This document shows positions 11,401-22,500 of a stretch of 64,000 nucleotides of DNA, piece after piece (the first letter of the stretch is position 1; every line of letters begins with the position of its first letter). This stretch comes from Xenopus tropicalis (taxonomy: Eukaryota; Chordata; Amphibia; Anura; Pipidae), in the NCBI RefSeq assembly GCF_000004195.4, contig NC_030686.2:46142961-46206960 (forward strand). The letters are read 5' to 3'. The position numbers were made by a program, and so were the translations under genes. A model generated the notes under the pieces. It was not told the DNA's origin, did not search any database, and saw nothing but the letters and a program-made list of their open reading frames with translations.

Positions 11401-14400
11401 TGTGCCATACTCGGCCTGCCCTACCCTGCCTGTGTGTGCCATACTCGGCCTGCCCTACCCTGCCTGTGTGTGCCATACTCGGCCTGCCCCTACCTGCCTG
11501 TGTGTGCCATACTCGGCCTGCCCTACCCTGCCTGTGTGTGCCATACTCGGCCTGCCCTACCCTGCCTGTGTGTGCCATACTCGGCCTGCCCTACCCTGCC
11601 TGTGTGTGCCATACTCGGCCTGCCCTACCCTGCCTGTGTGTGCCATACTTTCACTGTGTGTGCCATACTTTCACTGTGTGTGCCATACTTTCACTGTGTG
11701 TGCCATACTTTCACTGTGTGTGCCATACTTTCACTGTGTGTGCCATACTCGGCCTGTGTGTGCCATACTCGGCCTGTGTGTGCCATACTCGCCTGTGTGT
11801 GCCATACTCGGCCTGTGTGTGCCATACTCGGCCTGTGTGTGCCATACTCGGCCTGTGTGTGCCATACTCGGCCTGTGTGTGCCATACTCGGCCTGTGTGT
11901 GCCATACTCGGCCTGTGTGTGCCATACTCGGCCTGTGTGTGCCATACTCGGCCTGTGTGTGCCATACTCTGCTTGCCCTATGATGGCTGTGTGTATGGCA
12001 CACACAGGCAGCCTACAGTGACACAATGCTGGCACTGCTCCTACAGTCTGCACTGTATATTAAAAAACTATATATTAAAAAACTTTTTAATTGAAGTACC
12101 ACCTCAGTATATGTTCTTTTTGTAGTATGCAGGGATTATTTGTGGGTTTCTACTGCTCCTGAGGTGTGAACAGGGGAACAATGGGGGTGATTACAACCTG
12201 AGCCTGAGGTGTGAACATTGCAGGGGTTGAACAATGCAGAGATTAAAAGGTGTGAAAAACACAGGGGATTACATATTTAAACAATACAGCCTGATTACAG
12301 CCTGAATCTGAGGTGAGAACCATGCAGGGGGGGCAGTTAATCTCAGTACTGATACCATTTAAAGCTTACACAAGAGTAAGCCATCAAAGCAGCCAGACAG
12401 GTGGGGGGGACACACAGAGGGGGGTATGCGGCCCGCGGGCCGCCAGTTGGACAGCACTGTGATAGAGGATAAGAGAACAGCTATTCCTAATAACTGCCCA
12501 GCAAAATGGATTAAAGCTCACCTTGCTAAATTTTCCAGTTCTGTCATTCCCAAGAAGCTTTTGACTTGCTCCATCACCTGGTCGGAATATTCACCTGGGG
12601 GAGAAATATAAAGAAGGGCTGCGTGTCAGACAGAACATAGGGGTGCCAAGGTGAGGAAAGCAAGACCAATGACTGGGAGAAGGGGACTAGCTGAGATGCC
12701 AGCCCTGCCGCTGATACCAGGGCAATAAGGCTAAAGACTGTACCATGCTTGAGGAACTGCAGACAAACAGCCACAGAAGGAAGAGCCACAGGCAGCAGCT
12801 CACACAGCACTGAGAAATGGTCGTACCTGGGAGAGGGAGAACAGACATGAGCTTATTCCACAGAGTAATCAGAGGTAGAAAAGATCATTCCTTATATATA
12901 TACCTAACATTCAGACAGATCTAAGCTAATTGCTGACAGGTTGCTGTTGGTAATTGCAGTGATGCCCTTGAGTAAATCAGCCCCCCAAAGCAGTGGATCA
13001 TTCCAGCAGTGATGCGGAAGAGGTCTAACCGGCTTGGGAACCCTGGGTACAACTGCTTTGGCTAAGGCCTGGGTAAAGTCAATATAACCCCCTCTCATCA
13101 TCACTTAACTCCTTTCTGTTACTAGGTTGCTCCTTTTCCCACTGTTACAACATAAACCTTCATATTTGGATGGCAATATCAGCCATAGACTTCCGTGATT
13201 GCCTTTACCTCTGCCAGCCCGTTAGCGCTATTCCCTGTAGCAGCTCCTTCGGTATCTTCCCTGCCACTTTTAGCCACTGGCTGTTGTTTCCCAGATGATG
13301 GTTGATACTGGTGAGCTGTTCCCTCACTCCGGTGGCCCCTTTGAAAGCGCTGGCGAACCATATCTTCTGGAAACCGCTCTGCTTGTATTTAGCCACCGTA
13401 GCAACTTTCAGATAGAAACAAAGAGTGAAACGTTTAAGGTTAAATATACAGGTATGGGACCCGTTATCCCGAATGCTTGGGACCTGGGTTTTTTCAGATA
13501 CGGGATCTTTCCCTAATTTGGATCTCCATACCTTGAGTCTACTATAAACCATTTAAACATGAACTAAACCCAATAGGACTGTTCTGCCCCCAATAAGGGG
13601 TAATTATATCTTAGTTGGGATCAAGTACAGGTACTGTTTTATTATTACAGAGAAAAGAGAATCATTTAACCATTAAATAAACCCAATAGGGCTGTTCTGC
13701 CCCAATAAGGGGTAATTATATCTTAGTTGGGATCAAGTACAGGTACTGTTTTATTATTACAGAGAAAAGGGAATCATTTAACCATGAAATAAACCCAATA
13801 GGGCTGTTCTGCCCCCAATAAGGGGTAATTATATCTTAGTTGGGATCAAGTACATGTACTGTTTTATTATTACAGAGAAAAGGGAATCATTTAACCATTA
13901 AATAAACCCAATAGGGCTGTTCTGCCCCAATAAGGGGTAATTATATCTTAGTTGGGATCAAGTACAGGTACTGTTTTATTATTACAGAGAAAAGGGAATC
14001 ATTTAACCATTAAATAAACCCAATAGGGCTGTTCTGCCCCCAATAAGGGGTAATTATATCTTAGTTGGGATCAAGTACAGGTACTGTTTTATTATTACAG
14101 AGAAAAGGGAATCATTTAACCATTAAATAAACCCAATAGGGCTGTTCTGCCCCAATAAGGGGTAATTATATCTTAGTTGGGATCAAGTACAGGTACTGTT
14201 TTATTATTACAGAGAAAAGGGAATCATTTAACCATGAAATAAACCCAATAGGGCTGTTCTGCCCCCAGTAAGGGGTAATTGCCAGAGGGGCTGTAAGATG
14301 CCATAGTCACTATTTATTGGGCTGGGGGGGGCTGTTTGGGCCCCTTTTCTTAGGTTGCTGAATCCCTATTGGAGATATAAGAGATAACAGATAACATCCA

Positions 14401-17400
14401 CCATTCTCACCTTTATTGTCAACATCCAGGTCTGGACTGTAGTCCCATAACATCAGTTCCACCAGAGGCGCCACCCCTGACTCTGAGAATAACAGACATT
14501 CGTTACTGAATCAGAACAGATATGTACAAGGCAAGATGGCAAATCCCTGCAATTGTACGTCTTGTGCTCTGACCTGTCAGCGCCTGTTCGTTGGCGGCAC
14601 GAATCATGTCGTCCCACGCAATTGGTCGGACCCCTGGGAAAGTGGAGGCAACGTGTGATGTCACAGACTTTAAATGGTGTAAAAAGATTTCCTCGACTGT
14701 GATTTGGGTATTGGCCATGATTTCCTTGGACTCATTGCCCTCTCCGAGGCAATACACCTATAAATAATTAGCATTTAGTTGTTAGAAAGTCCTTGATACT
14801 GTGCTGTGCCACCCAGTGGTGTTGGTAACAGAACCCATTACTGTACTACCCAACTAGTCGCAAGGTAAATAGAACATTAAATGTGAAATCTACACTACTG
14901 ACCTTTGGCCACAAAGTGTTACAAATGACTATAAAATGTACAGCACATAGTCAGTATAGTATTTACATTATAAAAGAAAAACCAGTCATGTTGAACTATC
15001 ACTCCCACTGACAACTGAAGGTCAAATCTTCCTGCATTATAATGAGTGGCCAGAATCACAAATTCCTTGCCCAACACCGGAAAGAAGAGTCCCATGAACT
15101 ACCTCATCTGAGCCAACGTGGAGCCAGCGGGCATCAGGATGTAACTCCATTACTTGGCCAATCATGGCTTGAACCAGAGGCAGAGATTGTTCTTTGTGTG
15201 GGTTCAGGGTGTTTGGAAAGGCCTCGACCTCCCTCAGGTGAGCGAACTCCTTGTGTTTCAGCACGAACTGCGGGCGAGAAACACCCAACACTTAGCTTTG
15301 GCGGCAGATACAGGAATGAAGAAAACTAGCAGTTAGTATAATGTAGAAGGAAAGATATCTAAGAACCAGGCCCAGACTGGCAATCTGTGGGTTCAGGCAA
15401 ATGCCAGAGGGGCTGCTGTAAGGTGCCATAGTCACTATTTATTGGGCTGGGGGGGCTGTTTGTGCCTCTGGGTACTGGGAATGCCAGGGGGGCTGTAAGG
15501 TGCCACAGTCACTATTTATTGGGCTGGGGGGGCTGTTTGTGCCTCTGGGTACTGGGAATGCCAGGGGGGCTGTAAGGTGCCACAGACAGTCACTATTTAT
15601 TGGGCTGGGGGGGGCTGTTTGTGCCTCTGGGTACTGGGAATGCCAGGACCCAGGCCCAGACTGGCAATCTGTGGGTTCAGGCAAATGCCAGAGGGGCTGC
15701 TGTAAGGTGCCATAGTCACTATTTATTGGGCTGGGGGGGGGGTGTTTGGGTCTCTGGGTACTGGGAATGCCAGGACCCAGCCCCAGACTGGCAATCTGTG
15801 GGTTCAGGCAAATGCCAGAGGGGCTGCTGTAAGATGCCATAGACAGTCACTATTTATTGGGCTGGGGGGCTGTTTGTGCCTCTGGGTACTGGGAATGCCA
15901 GGGCCCAGGCCCAGACTGGCAATCTGTGGGTTCAGGCAAATGCCAGAGGGGCTGCTGTAAGGTGCCACAGACAGTAACTATTTATTGGGCTGGGGGTGCT
16001 GTTTGGGCCTCTGGGTACTGGGAATGCCAGGACCCAGGCCCAGACTGGCAATCTGTGGGTTCAGGCAAATGCCAGAGGGGCTGCTGTAAGGTGCCATAGT
16101 CAGTCACTATTTATTGGGCTGGGGGGGGGGCTGTTTGGGCCTCTGGGTACTGGGAATGCCAGGGCCTATTTGGGGCATAAGTCCAGACCTGCTAAGAACA
16201 ATACAGATCTAAGCAAAGGCTGATCAGTTTCGGGGGTCACTGACCCAAGATACCGGACAGAATTTGACATTGAATTGAATCCAGAAGTTTATCTTTAATT
16301 ATTTCCAGGCAACACTTGCTTCTCACCTCCATGTGCCCGAAGGTTTGCACCAGGGGAATGACCTCCAACTGGCAGCTCTGTGCCAATCGCAATATCTCTC
16401 TGATCTCCTGAGGGCTGGAATGGCAGAAGGTATCAATCACAGACACTGAATAAAATTAACAAGGAAAAAAAAATCTCCCTTTTATTTCCCTTTTACAGAA
16501 GTTTTGGAGTCTTACCCCCATATGTAATAAAAGGCACTAAGTCTGCCCAGGCGGAGTAACCCATAGCAACCAATAAGATGCTTGCTTCACCTTTAAGATA
16601 ACTGTTAGTATGTTATAGAATGTACTATTCTTAGCAACTTTGCAATAGGCCTTCATTATATATTTTTTACCGTCTTTGAATTACTTGCTGTCTTTGTCTG
16701 TCTCTTTCCAGCTTTTACATGGGGGGGTCACTGACCCCGACAGCCAAAAAAACTTTTGCTCTTTGAGGCTACATTTTTATTTTTATTATTACTTTGTATT
16801 CCTTACCTTTCTATTTAGTCCCTCTTCTATTCATATTCCAGTCTCTCTTTCACGCCACTGCCTGGTTGCTAAGGTAAACAAGATCCTAGCAACTAGATCG
16901 CTACTGAAATTCCAAACTGGAGAGCTAAATAACCAAAAATAAAAACCAATTGCAAATTGTCTCAAAATATCAATGTCTCCATCATAGTAAAAGTTAATTT
17001 CAACAACCCCTTCAGACAGGTGACCAGCAAATGCTAATTGTTGATTGGTTGCTATGGGTTACTGCTCCTGGTGCCTTTTATTACATTACCCCCTTAGCAG
17101 CAGATTGATTACTCATCCTGCTTCAGGCACAGATCTGCCCCATATGTCATTGAATAAAGCTAGGAACATGCATTCAGCTCAACTGTAGGAAATATATATA
17201 TATTTACCTGTACGCGTGGGGCGCCCGGAGAGGCAAGAGCTCGCCATAGTAAGGGAATGTATCTTCGTATTCTATAAGCAGCCCGGTCGCTCCCAGTGCT
17301 GAAAACAGAGGCAGGACCTGGGGAGAGGTTTCCTGTTAAACTAGACTGTCCTTATGGGAACTCATTCACTTCTCATAATATAGAGTGCAAGCTCCTAGGG

Positions 17401-19465
17401 CAGGAGTGCCAGGGCAGGGCAATAGTACATAAAGTATTAATTACTTTCATAGACTTTTTTTTAGTGTTACTGTTCCTTTAAACAGCACTAAGGTGCTGAC
17501 GAAGGTGAAGGCTGAGTACCCGCTAGACAGTAGTGTGTCCAGTTTGGACCAAACTAGCTGAAGGGTTTGCCTAGAAGTGATTTAGATTGAGAAACGCCAT
17601 CCCACGCTTAACCCTACGCCACTATAGTGTCATTTGATTAGTTATACGGGTAGGGGGGTGTAATGGTAGAGATTCCAATGCTAATAAATTTCTATATAAT
17701 TTGGTTTACCATCAGTTATGAGCCCCGGCAATGGTGAGACCCGGGCAGTCTCTGGGCGAGCCCAGTACATAGACAGAAGCAAAGTAGTGATAATTTAGTG
17801 ATAAAGTACAGAGATTAAGGCTTTGATTGACGCACCTCAGCCAAGTAGGAGACCTTAGGAGGCGCCCCCTTCAGGTCTAAGTGAACAAGCACCAAAGGGG
17901 AGGCTGGCACTGCCCGGTCTGGCAACGTTACGGCACGTCCACTGTCGCTTGGCCTGCAGCAAAGGAACAACATGGGGGGGGGGGGGGCAGGCATTATTAA
18001 CATTCTATGTAAGGGCTGATCAGCACACCCATCCCACACCTCCACATATTCCTTCTGCTCTCCATTCTCTCTGGCCTTCATATCTCTCTGCTCCCAGCTT
18101 ATACCTACCCCCCCATACTCTCTCATATCTCTCTGCTCCCAGCTTATACCTACCCCCCCTGCCCCCCATACTCTCTCATATCTCCCTGCTCTCTGCTTAT
18201 ACCTACCCCCCCTGCCCCCCATACTCTCTCATATCTCTCTGCTCCCAGCTTATACCTACCCCCCCTGCCCCCCATACTCTCTCATATCTCCCTGCTCTCT
18301 GCTTATACCTACCCCCCCTGCCCCCCATACTCTCTCATATCTCTCTGCTCCCAGCTTATACCTACCCCCCTGCCCCCCATACTCTCTCATATCTCCCTGC
18401 TCTCTGCTTATACCTACCCCCCTGCCCCCCATACTCTCTCATATCTCTCTGCTCCCAGCTTATACCTACCCCCCCTGCCCCCCATACTCTCTCATATCTC
18501 TCTGCTCCAGCTTATACCTACCCCCCTGCCCCCCATACTCTCTCATATCTCCCTGCTCTCTGCTTATACCTACCCCCCCTGCCCCCATACTCTCTCATAT
18601 CTCTCTGCTCCCAGCTTATACCTACCCCCCCTGCCCCCATACTCTCTCATATCTCTCTGCTCCCAGCTTATACTACCCCCCCTACTCTCTCATATCTCCC
18701 TGCTCCCAGCTTATACCTACCCCCGCCCCCCATACTCTCTCATATCTCTCTGCTCCCAGCTTATACCTACCCCCCTGCCCCCCATACTCTCTCATATCTC
18801 TCTGCTCCAGCTTATACCTACCCCCCCTGCCCCCCATACTCTCTCATATCTCCCTGCTCCCAGCTTATACCTTACCCCCCCTGCCCCCCATACTCTCTCA
18901 TATCTCTCTGCTCTCTGCTTATACCTACCCCCCCTGCCCCCCATACTCTCTCATATCTCTCTCCATATTCTCTGCTCCCAGCTTATACCTACCCCCCTGC
19001 CCCCCATACTCTCTCATATCTCTCCCCTTCTCTCTGCTTATACCTACCCCCCTGCCCCCCATACTCTCTCATATCTCTCCCCTTCTCTCTGCTCCCAGCT
19101 TATACCTACCCCCCTGCCCCCCATACTCTCTCATATCTCTCCCCTTCTCTCTGCTTATACCTACCCCCCTGCCCCCCATACTCTCTCATATCTCTCCCCT
19201 TCTCTCTGCTTATACCTACCCCCCTGCCCCCCATATCTCCCATTCTGAATAGGATAAAGCATACGGTGGGGCCACAAGGAAGGGCGGGGGGAAAGGGAAT
19301 GCAGTAAAGATGGCGGTGCGTTCCAGACTGGGGGGGTCACACAGTTACAGAGGGCTAAGCTCAGGGCTGTGCGGTTACACGGGGGGGGGGGGGGGGTTGG
19401 TAGCACCATAGGGCCCCGGGCAGGGAGGTGTGGCCCCGCCCCTCAGGGAGCGCTTACCTGTCCAT
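8443..19465 (-). CDS. hexd: Hexosaminidase D (GH20), thirteen coding exons, 483 aa
   Basis: Exons in gene order (minus strand): 19458-19465, 17836-17953, 17208-17317, 16327-16414, 15103-15267, 14574-14757, 14411-14476, 13209-13404, 12744-12826, 12522-12594, 10103-10204, 9347-9436, 8443-8611 (TAG at 8443-8445). All junctions are GT/AG and phases close: 1452 bases, 483 codons plus stop, against 486 aa in human. Exon 1 gives only ATG GAC AG; the second exon holds [18 protein letters not shown]20 marks: [11 protein letters not shown] (residues 98-108), the catalytic pair D162-E163 in [23 protein letters not shown] and ILTGWQR-like IALTGWQR. There is no signal peptide, as expected for this nucleocytoplasmic beta-N-acetylhexosaminidase, which in mammals prefers galactosaminides (family knowledge). 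It is divergent from ogfod3. Introns carry several minisatellites and MITEs. Confidence 0.95.
8735..8885. mobile_element. Interspersed-repeat fragment in the last HEXD intron
   Basis: The segment includes GGCACGAAATGCATTAGGCT followed by ATAAATGATC, a sequence type that recurs in frog introns (recall, not tested). It is inside the last hexd intron. No ends or target duplication are resolved. Confidence 0.3.
9035..9235. mobile_element. Family A MITE fragment
   Basis: It shares 'CCTCTCCTATTCATATACCA', 'AAGACCAATTGCAAATTGTC' and flanking A-rich blocks with the elements at 6655 and 16590. The left part is missing. It sits in the last hexd intron, about 110 bases before the exon at 9347-9436. Confidence 0.6.
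10479..11043. mobile_element. Full-length family C MITE with TTAA ends
   Basis: It starts TTAAAGGGATACTGACATG and ends CATGACAGTATCCCTTTAA, an inverted pair that begins and ends in TTAA, the target preferred by piggyBac and Kolobok/T2-type elements. The inside has a single copy of a block of about 240 bp (TGCTGCGCTGCAAGTTGGAG, GCAGCCGATCAGCAGAACAA, AAGTCCGGCTTGGGACTCCT). The same block is tandemly expanded at 58580-59512. It lies in a hexd intron. Confidence 0.8.
11099..12459. mobile_element. hAT-type element with perfect TSD, carrying a minisatellite
   Basis: The ends are inverted: CAGTGCTGTCCAACTTC on the left and GTTGGACAGCACTG on the right. Both sides have the same 8 bases, TGATAGAG (11091-11098 and 12460-12467), the hAT signature. 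The inside holds the 34/20-bp minisatellite at 11264-11972. No transposase frame is present, so it is non-autonomous. It lies in the hexd intron between exons at 10103-10204 and 12522-12594. Confidence 0.9.
11264..11972. repeat. Compound 34-bp and 20-bp minisatellite inside the hAT element
   Basis: The left half has 34-bp units (TGCCATACTCGGCCTGCCCT plus ACCCTGCCTGTGTG). The right half has 20-bp units: first TGCCATACTTTCACTGTGTG, then TGCCATACTCGGCCTGTGTG. The short units equal the long unit with the middle deleted, so the array has changed period within itself. Long open frames on both strands here (such as 11196-12125) are repeat artefacts. Confidence 0.9.
13447..14280. mobile_element. MITE with expanded 112-bp repeat (copy 2, reversed, right end lost)
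   Basis: The left terminus is TACAGGTATGGGACCCGTTA, followed by about six to seven 112-113-bp units that are the reverse complement of those at 7192-7967. The array breaks off at about 14280 and runs straight into a fragment of the 'GCCAGAGGGGCTGTAAGATG' repeat also found at 15370-16170; no right terminus remains. The intron (13405-14410) is mostly this element, which begins 43 bases from the exon 8 acceptor. Confidence 0.85.
15103..15267 (-). CDS. hexd: HEXD catalytic exon (residues 109-163)
   Basis: This 165-bp phase-0 exon encodes [17 protein letters not shown] near its start and ends exactly on the GH20 catalytic Asp-Glu pair (WLHVGSDE, followed by V from the next exon at 14757). In GH20 enzymes the Glu is the acid/base and the Asp orients the substrate acetamido group. 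Both are intact, so an active enzyme is expected. Confidence 0.93.
15370..16170. repeat. Tandem array of about 120-bp units in a HEXD intron
   Basis: Units contain CCCAGACTGGCAATCTGTGG, AAATGCCAGAGGGGCTGCTG and GTCACTATTTATTGGGCTGG with a variable G run, then CTCTGGGTACTGGGAATGCC. About seven units are seen, two of them shortened to about 85 bp by loss of the 'GGCCCAGACTGG' part. Related fragments are at 14281-14340 and 55050-55270. The open frames of 70-130 aa here repeat with the unit and are not genes. Confidence 0.85.
16523..17095. mobile_element. Hairpin MITE (family B) split by a nested family A MITE
   Basis: The outer arms TGTAATAAAAGGCACTAAG..AACCCATAGCAACCAAT (from 16523) and their complement ATTGGTTGCTATGGGTTACT..GCCTTTTATTACA (to 17095) belong to one inverted-repeat element. 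Between them (about 16590-17020) lies a family A MITE with its usual blocks and its hairpin. An uninterrupted family B copy is at 41950-42090. It lies in a hexd intron. Confidence 0.7.
18090..19238. repeat. 53-bp pyrimidine-rich minisatellite in HEXD intron 1
   Basis: About 21 units of roughly 53 bp: CATACTCTCTCATATCTCTC, then TGCTCCCAGCTTATACCTAC and a run of C with TGCCCC. Two variants alternate in part (TCTCTCTGCTCCCAGC and TCCCTGCTCTCTGC), so the array has a higher-order period near 106 bp. Units at the 19000-19200 side add CCCCTTCTC. In the hexd transcript the array is G-rich. The 452-codon frame at 17949-19307 is an artefact. Confidence 0.9.
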
Positions 19466-19569
19466 GCTGGAACCCTACACTCGGCGCTCGACTGATTGCG
19501 CCTGCCAGCCGCCCTGATCCCACGGCACTTCCGCATCCCTGACTCCTCGAACGGGGCGAGATTGTTACT
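19466..19569. promoter_or_regulatory. Bidirectional promoter of HEXD and OGFOD3
   Basis: The start codons of hexd (minus, 19463-19465) and ogfod3 (plus, 19570-19572) are 104 bases apart and point away from each other. The gap is rich in G, C and CpG and has no TATA box. It contains CACTTCCG at 19526-19533, a match to the ETS/GABP motif common in vertebrate bidirectional promoters. Both 5' UTRs must be very short or overlap within it. The motif match is seen; function is inferred. Confidence 0.7.
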
Positions 19570-22500
19570 ATGGCAACCAGGCACCGGCGGCGGGGGGGCT
19601 CGGCTCCCTCATGGGCTAAACCAGGCAAACCGGGGGAGCGGCCTGGGGGGTAAGAGCGGCTGGGCATGGGGGCCGGGAACTGTGAGGAGCAGTATGTGGG
19701 GCTTGGAATGGCATACTTGGGACTCATAGAGATGGGGGGGGGCAGCATTGTGCCACCTGAAGGAGTAACCCAGGGAATTATGGGATGTATCTGAGGCACC
19801 GCATGGGGAGAGACTGCACAGCTGGGGCGGGACTAGGGGCGGGGCTGGGGGAGGAGCCAGCGTGGGCAGCGGGATGGGGGCGGGGAATACTGGTGGGTCA
19901 CGTGGGGTGTGTGATTTTGGCGCGAATTGGTCCCCCCTAGGTGAGTGTAGTCGTGAGGTAGAACTAGGCCTGAGCCTGTGGGGCCCGCACTGTGAGGGGG
20001 GCATTTGCACTCATACACCCCCCTCTGAGCCCAGCAGCATCTTGGGGGGCTCCTGTGTAACTATAGGGTGTTGGAGGCAGGGGCAGTATATTTAGGGCAG
20101 TAGGGATATGGGGGAGGTGAGGGGGGATTCCAACACCAGTAAAAACATGGCAGCAATATAGGGGTTCTAAGGGGGGGGAGTATATGTGGCAGGGACAGGG
20201 GGGGGCAATACATTCAGCTGCAAGTGATGGGCTGAGAAATACAATTGGTGTAATGGCTGAATAGTCTATGTCTGTCTGTCTGTCTGTATAAAGCGCCACA
20301 AGGGTACGCAGCGCTGTACAGTCTTACAGAATACACAGTTACACACAGGGAGGCAAGTGATATAATAAATACAATAAATATATATAAGTGCCATGTGGTA
20401 TGAGACACAGTAGGAAGGAGGTCCCTGCCCCGTAGAGCTTACAATCTAAGTGGTTGGGTAGAGTGACTGGGGGGCACCCAGGAACCCTATAAATGAGCTG
20501 GGGTGCGTTTCTATTGAAACACATTGGAGGGGCTGGGGGTTCTCTCACTGGAGTACTCGTTTCCCTTCTATGGGGGTTTGTTATATAAATGATTTGTTAT
20601 AGATTATTGACACATCTGTTATGGAAGGGACCCCTACAAACCAACAAATTATGATGTAGCTTTAATGATCATTTAGGATAAACTGTATACAAACAGAAAG
20701 CCACCCCCTTTTTATTTTTCCGTGTTTATAAGAGAACTCAAGGGTTAAACACTGATCCCACAGGAGCCAATCAAGGCCAAAGCTCCTTTTGGTAGAACGC
20801 AGTTGGCGAGGCCGGTGCCATTTTCTCTAATAGTAACCCTTCTATCCCTGCAGCCCTAAGAAGAGCCGAGGGCGCACCAGCTGGAAGAGCCTGCTGATAT
20901 GGGGGGTATTTGGAGTGACCCTGGGCCTTATGGCTGGCTACTATCTCTGGGGAGAGCTGATCACCGACGACAGTGTGACTGAGGTGTTGGCAGCGCAGCG
21001 AGATGCCGTTGCGCAGAGGTTCTTCCATGTGCCCTGCTCGCAGGATTACGAGAGCCTCAAGCAGTTTGAAGGTAAGTTCTGGGTGACTTGGGTGCCACCC
21101 TGTCTTGTAAACAAAGTTGTGCGTCATGAGACGGCAGCTAGAGCCGCGTGTAAAGGGCAGCCCATGGTTGTCCTACATTTCTCTATGTTCCCTGTAGCCT
21201 TTCTGGCAATAAGAACTCATAGGGCAGCATTATGGTGTTTATTGAAAGAGTTCCTGTATGTATAAGGGCAGTAGTACTGGCTGTTAGTCACGTAGCGCGG
21301 CTTTCACTTCTATTGCCCAACGCTTATTAAAATAGGAATAGCCGACTGTACCTGCACAAGCTTCAGTTTGGTGCCAAGATTGGGTAATCCTGCCCATTGC
21401 ACACAAATTCCCATATATATTGGCTCAGCATGTGGCTGGCCAAATGGGCAGATCTGCCCATGAGTGACTACCTTAAGGCAATATAATGCCCCATGGAGTG
21501 AGTTAGTTGCCCGCGATAGATCTCTGCTACCACCGGCAACTAACCACTCTATGCATTATTTCGACTTTCTGACATTGCCTTTAGGAGGAAATTTTGCACA
21601 ACTTGGCAAAGCCGAAGCAATGCAAAGGCATTTTGGAGTGGCCCGCGGTGGGCAAATATCTGGCCCGTGGGACATTAGCCTTACAGTGTGTGTCTGTGCC
21701 CTGTGCTACTATCAGATTCAAACCGTTACTGATGGGCTTATTTATCCAATTAGGAGTTTTGAGTCGCCGTCTTAAATTGTATTTATATGGGAAAAAAGAT
21801 CAGGAAATCTTCGCCTGCTAGATGGGATCCAGAATTGGTTCCCCAATAAACCCCAATTAATACACTGTAAATAATATTTGCAATAAAGAGTAGTAATCAC
21901 ATAATTACTTCTAAACCAATTATTTTGGCTTGCCAGGCTGACACCCAGTTTAATTTAAGATCATTTGAGAGGTTGGGTGAGCCGATCATTTCCATAATAA
22001 TCTTGTTTACAATCTGTAAATTGTAATTTTGCTGATGTAGTAAGGCCCGGGGCCTGAGGCGCATAACAGCTTTATTTGGGTCCCACGTGAAAGGGCCGTC
22101 TGCATCGAAGCCAAGCACAAGCTAGACAAGAATGGGTATTTTTTATTGGTTATTCTTCTGCCTTATTAGTAATTATACACTTGCTCTGAAAGTTTATTTA
22201 TATTAAAGATTGTCTTACATAGTAAGCGATGAATTAAACTGGGTTACTTTGTGGTGACAATATATCTAAAATATTATAGGGCTGGGTAACCAGAGGAGGA
22301 CAGAATACAAAGTGCAAAAGATAGCCACCAATACGTGCCCTTTTTGCCTGCAGTGTACCTCTTTCTGCAGGTGTTGTGCCCGCTGCTGTCAGTTACACCC
22401 CCATGGGGGACCAGCAGGGCCCGAACTAGGGGTAGGTTCGTGCCTGGAGCCCAATAGTGGGAGGGCAAAGGTCAGACTGGTGCAAGGGAAGCAAGCAAGT

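Noticed and set aside
11196..12125. 309-codon Cys/Pro-rich frame and its minus-strand partners
   Set aside because: Product of the 34/20-bp minisatellite inside a non-autonomous hAT element.
16327..16407. HEXD exon 4 starting at the CCCTCAG/GAG acceptor
   Set aside because: That choice breaks the phase with the previous exon (which ends AG). The acceptor seven bases upstream (exon 16327-16414) restores frame and gives SPQEIREI, as in vertebrate HEXD.
17949..19307. 452-codon proline-rich frame
   Set aside because: Read-through of the 53-bp minisatellite in HEXD intron 1, antisense to hexd.
21464..21775. 103-codon frame after OGFOD3 exon 2
   Set aside because: Lies in the intron, unlike any OGFOD3 region; the stretch with CCTTAAGGCAA and TTAGCCTTAC ends may be a MITE, but the ends do not pair well enough to call.
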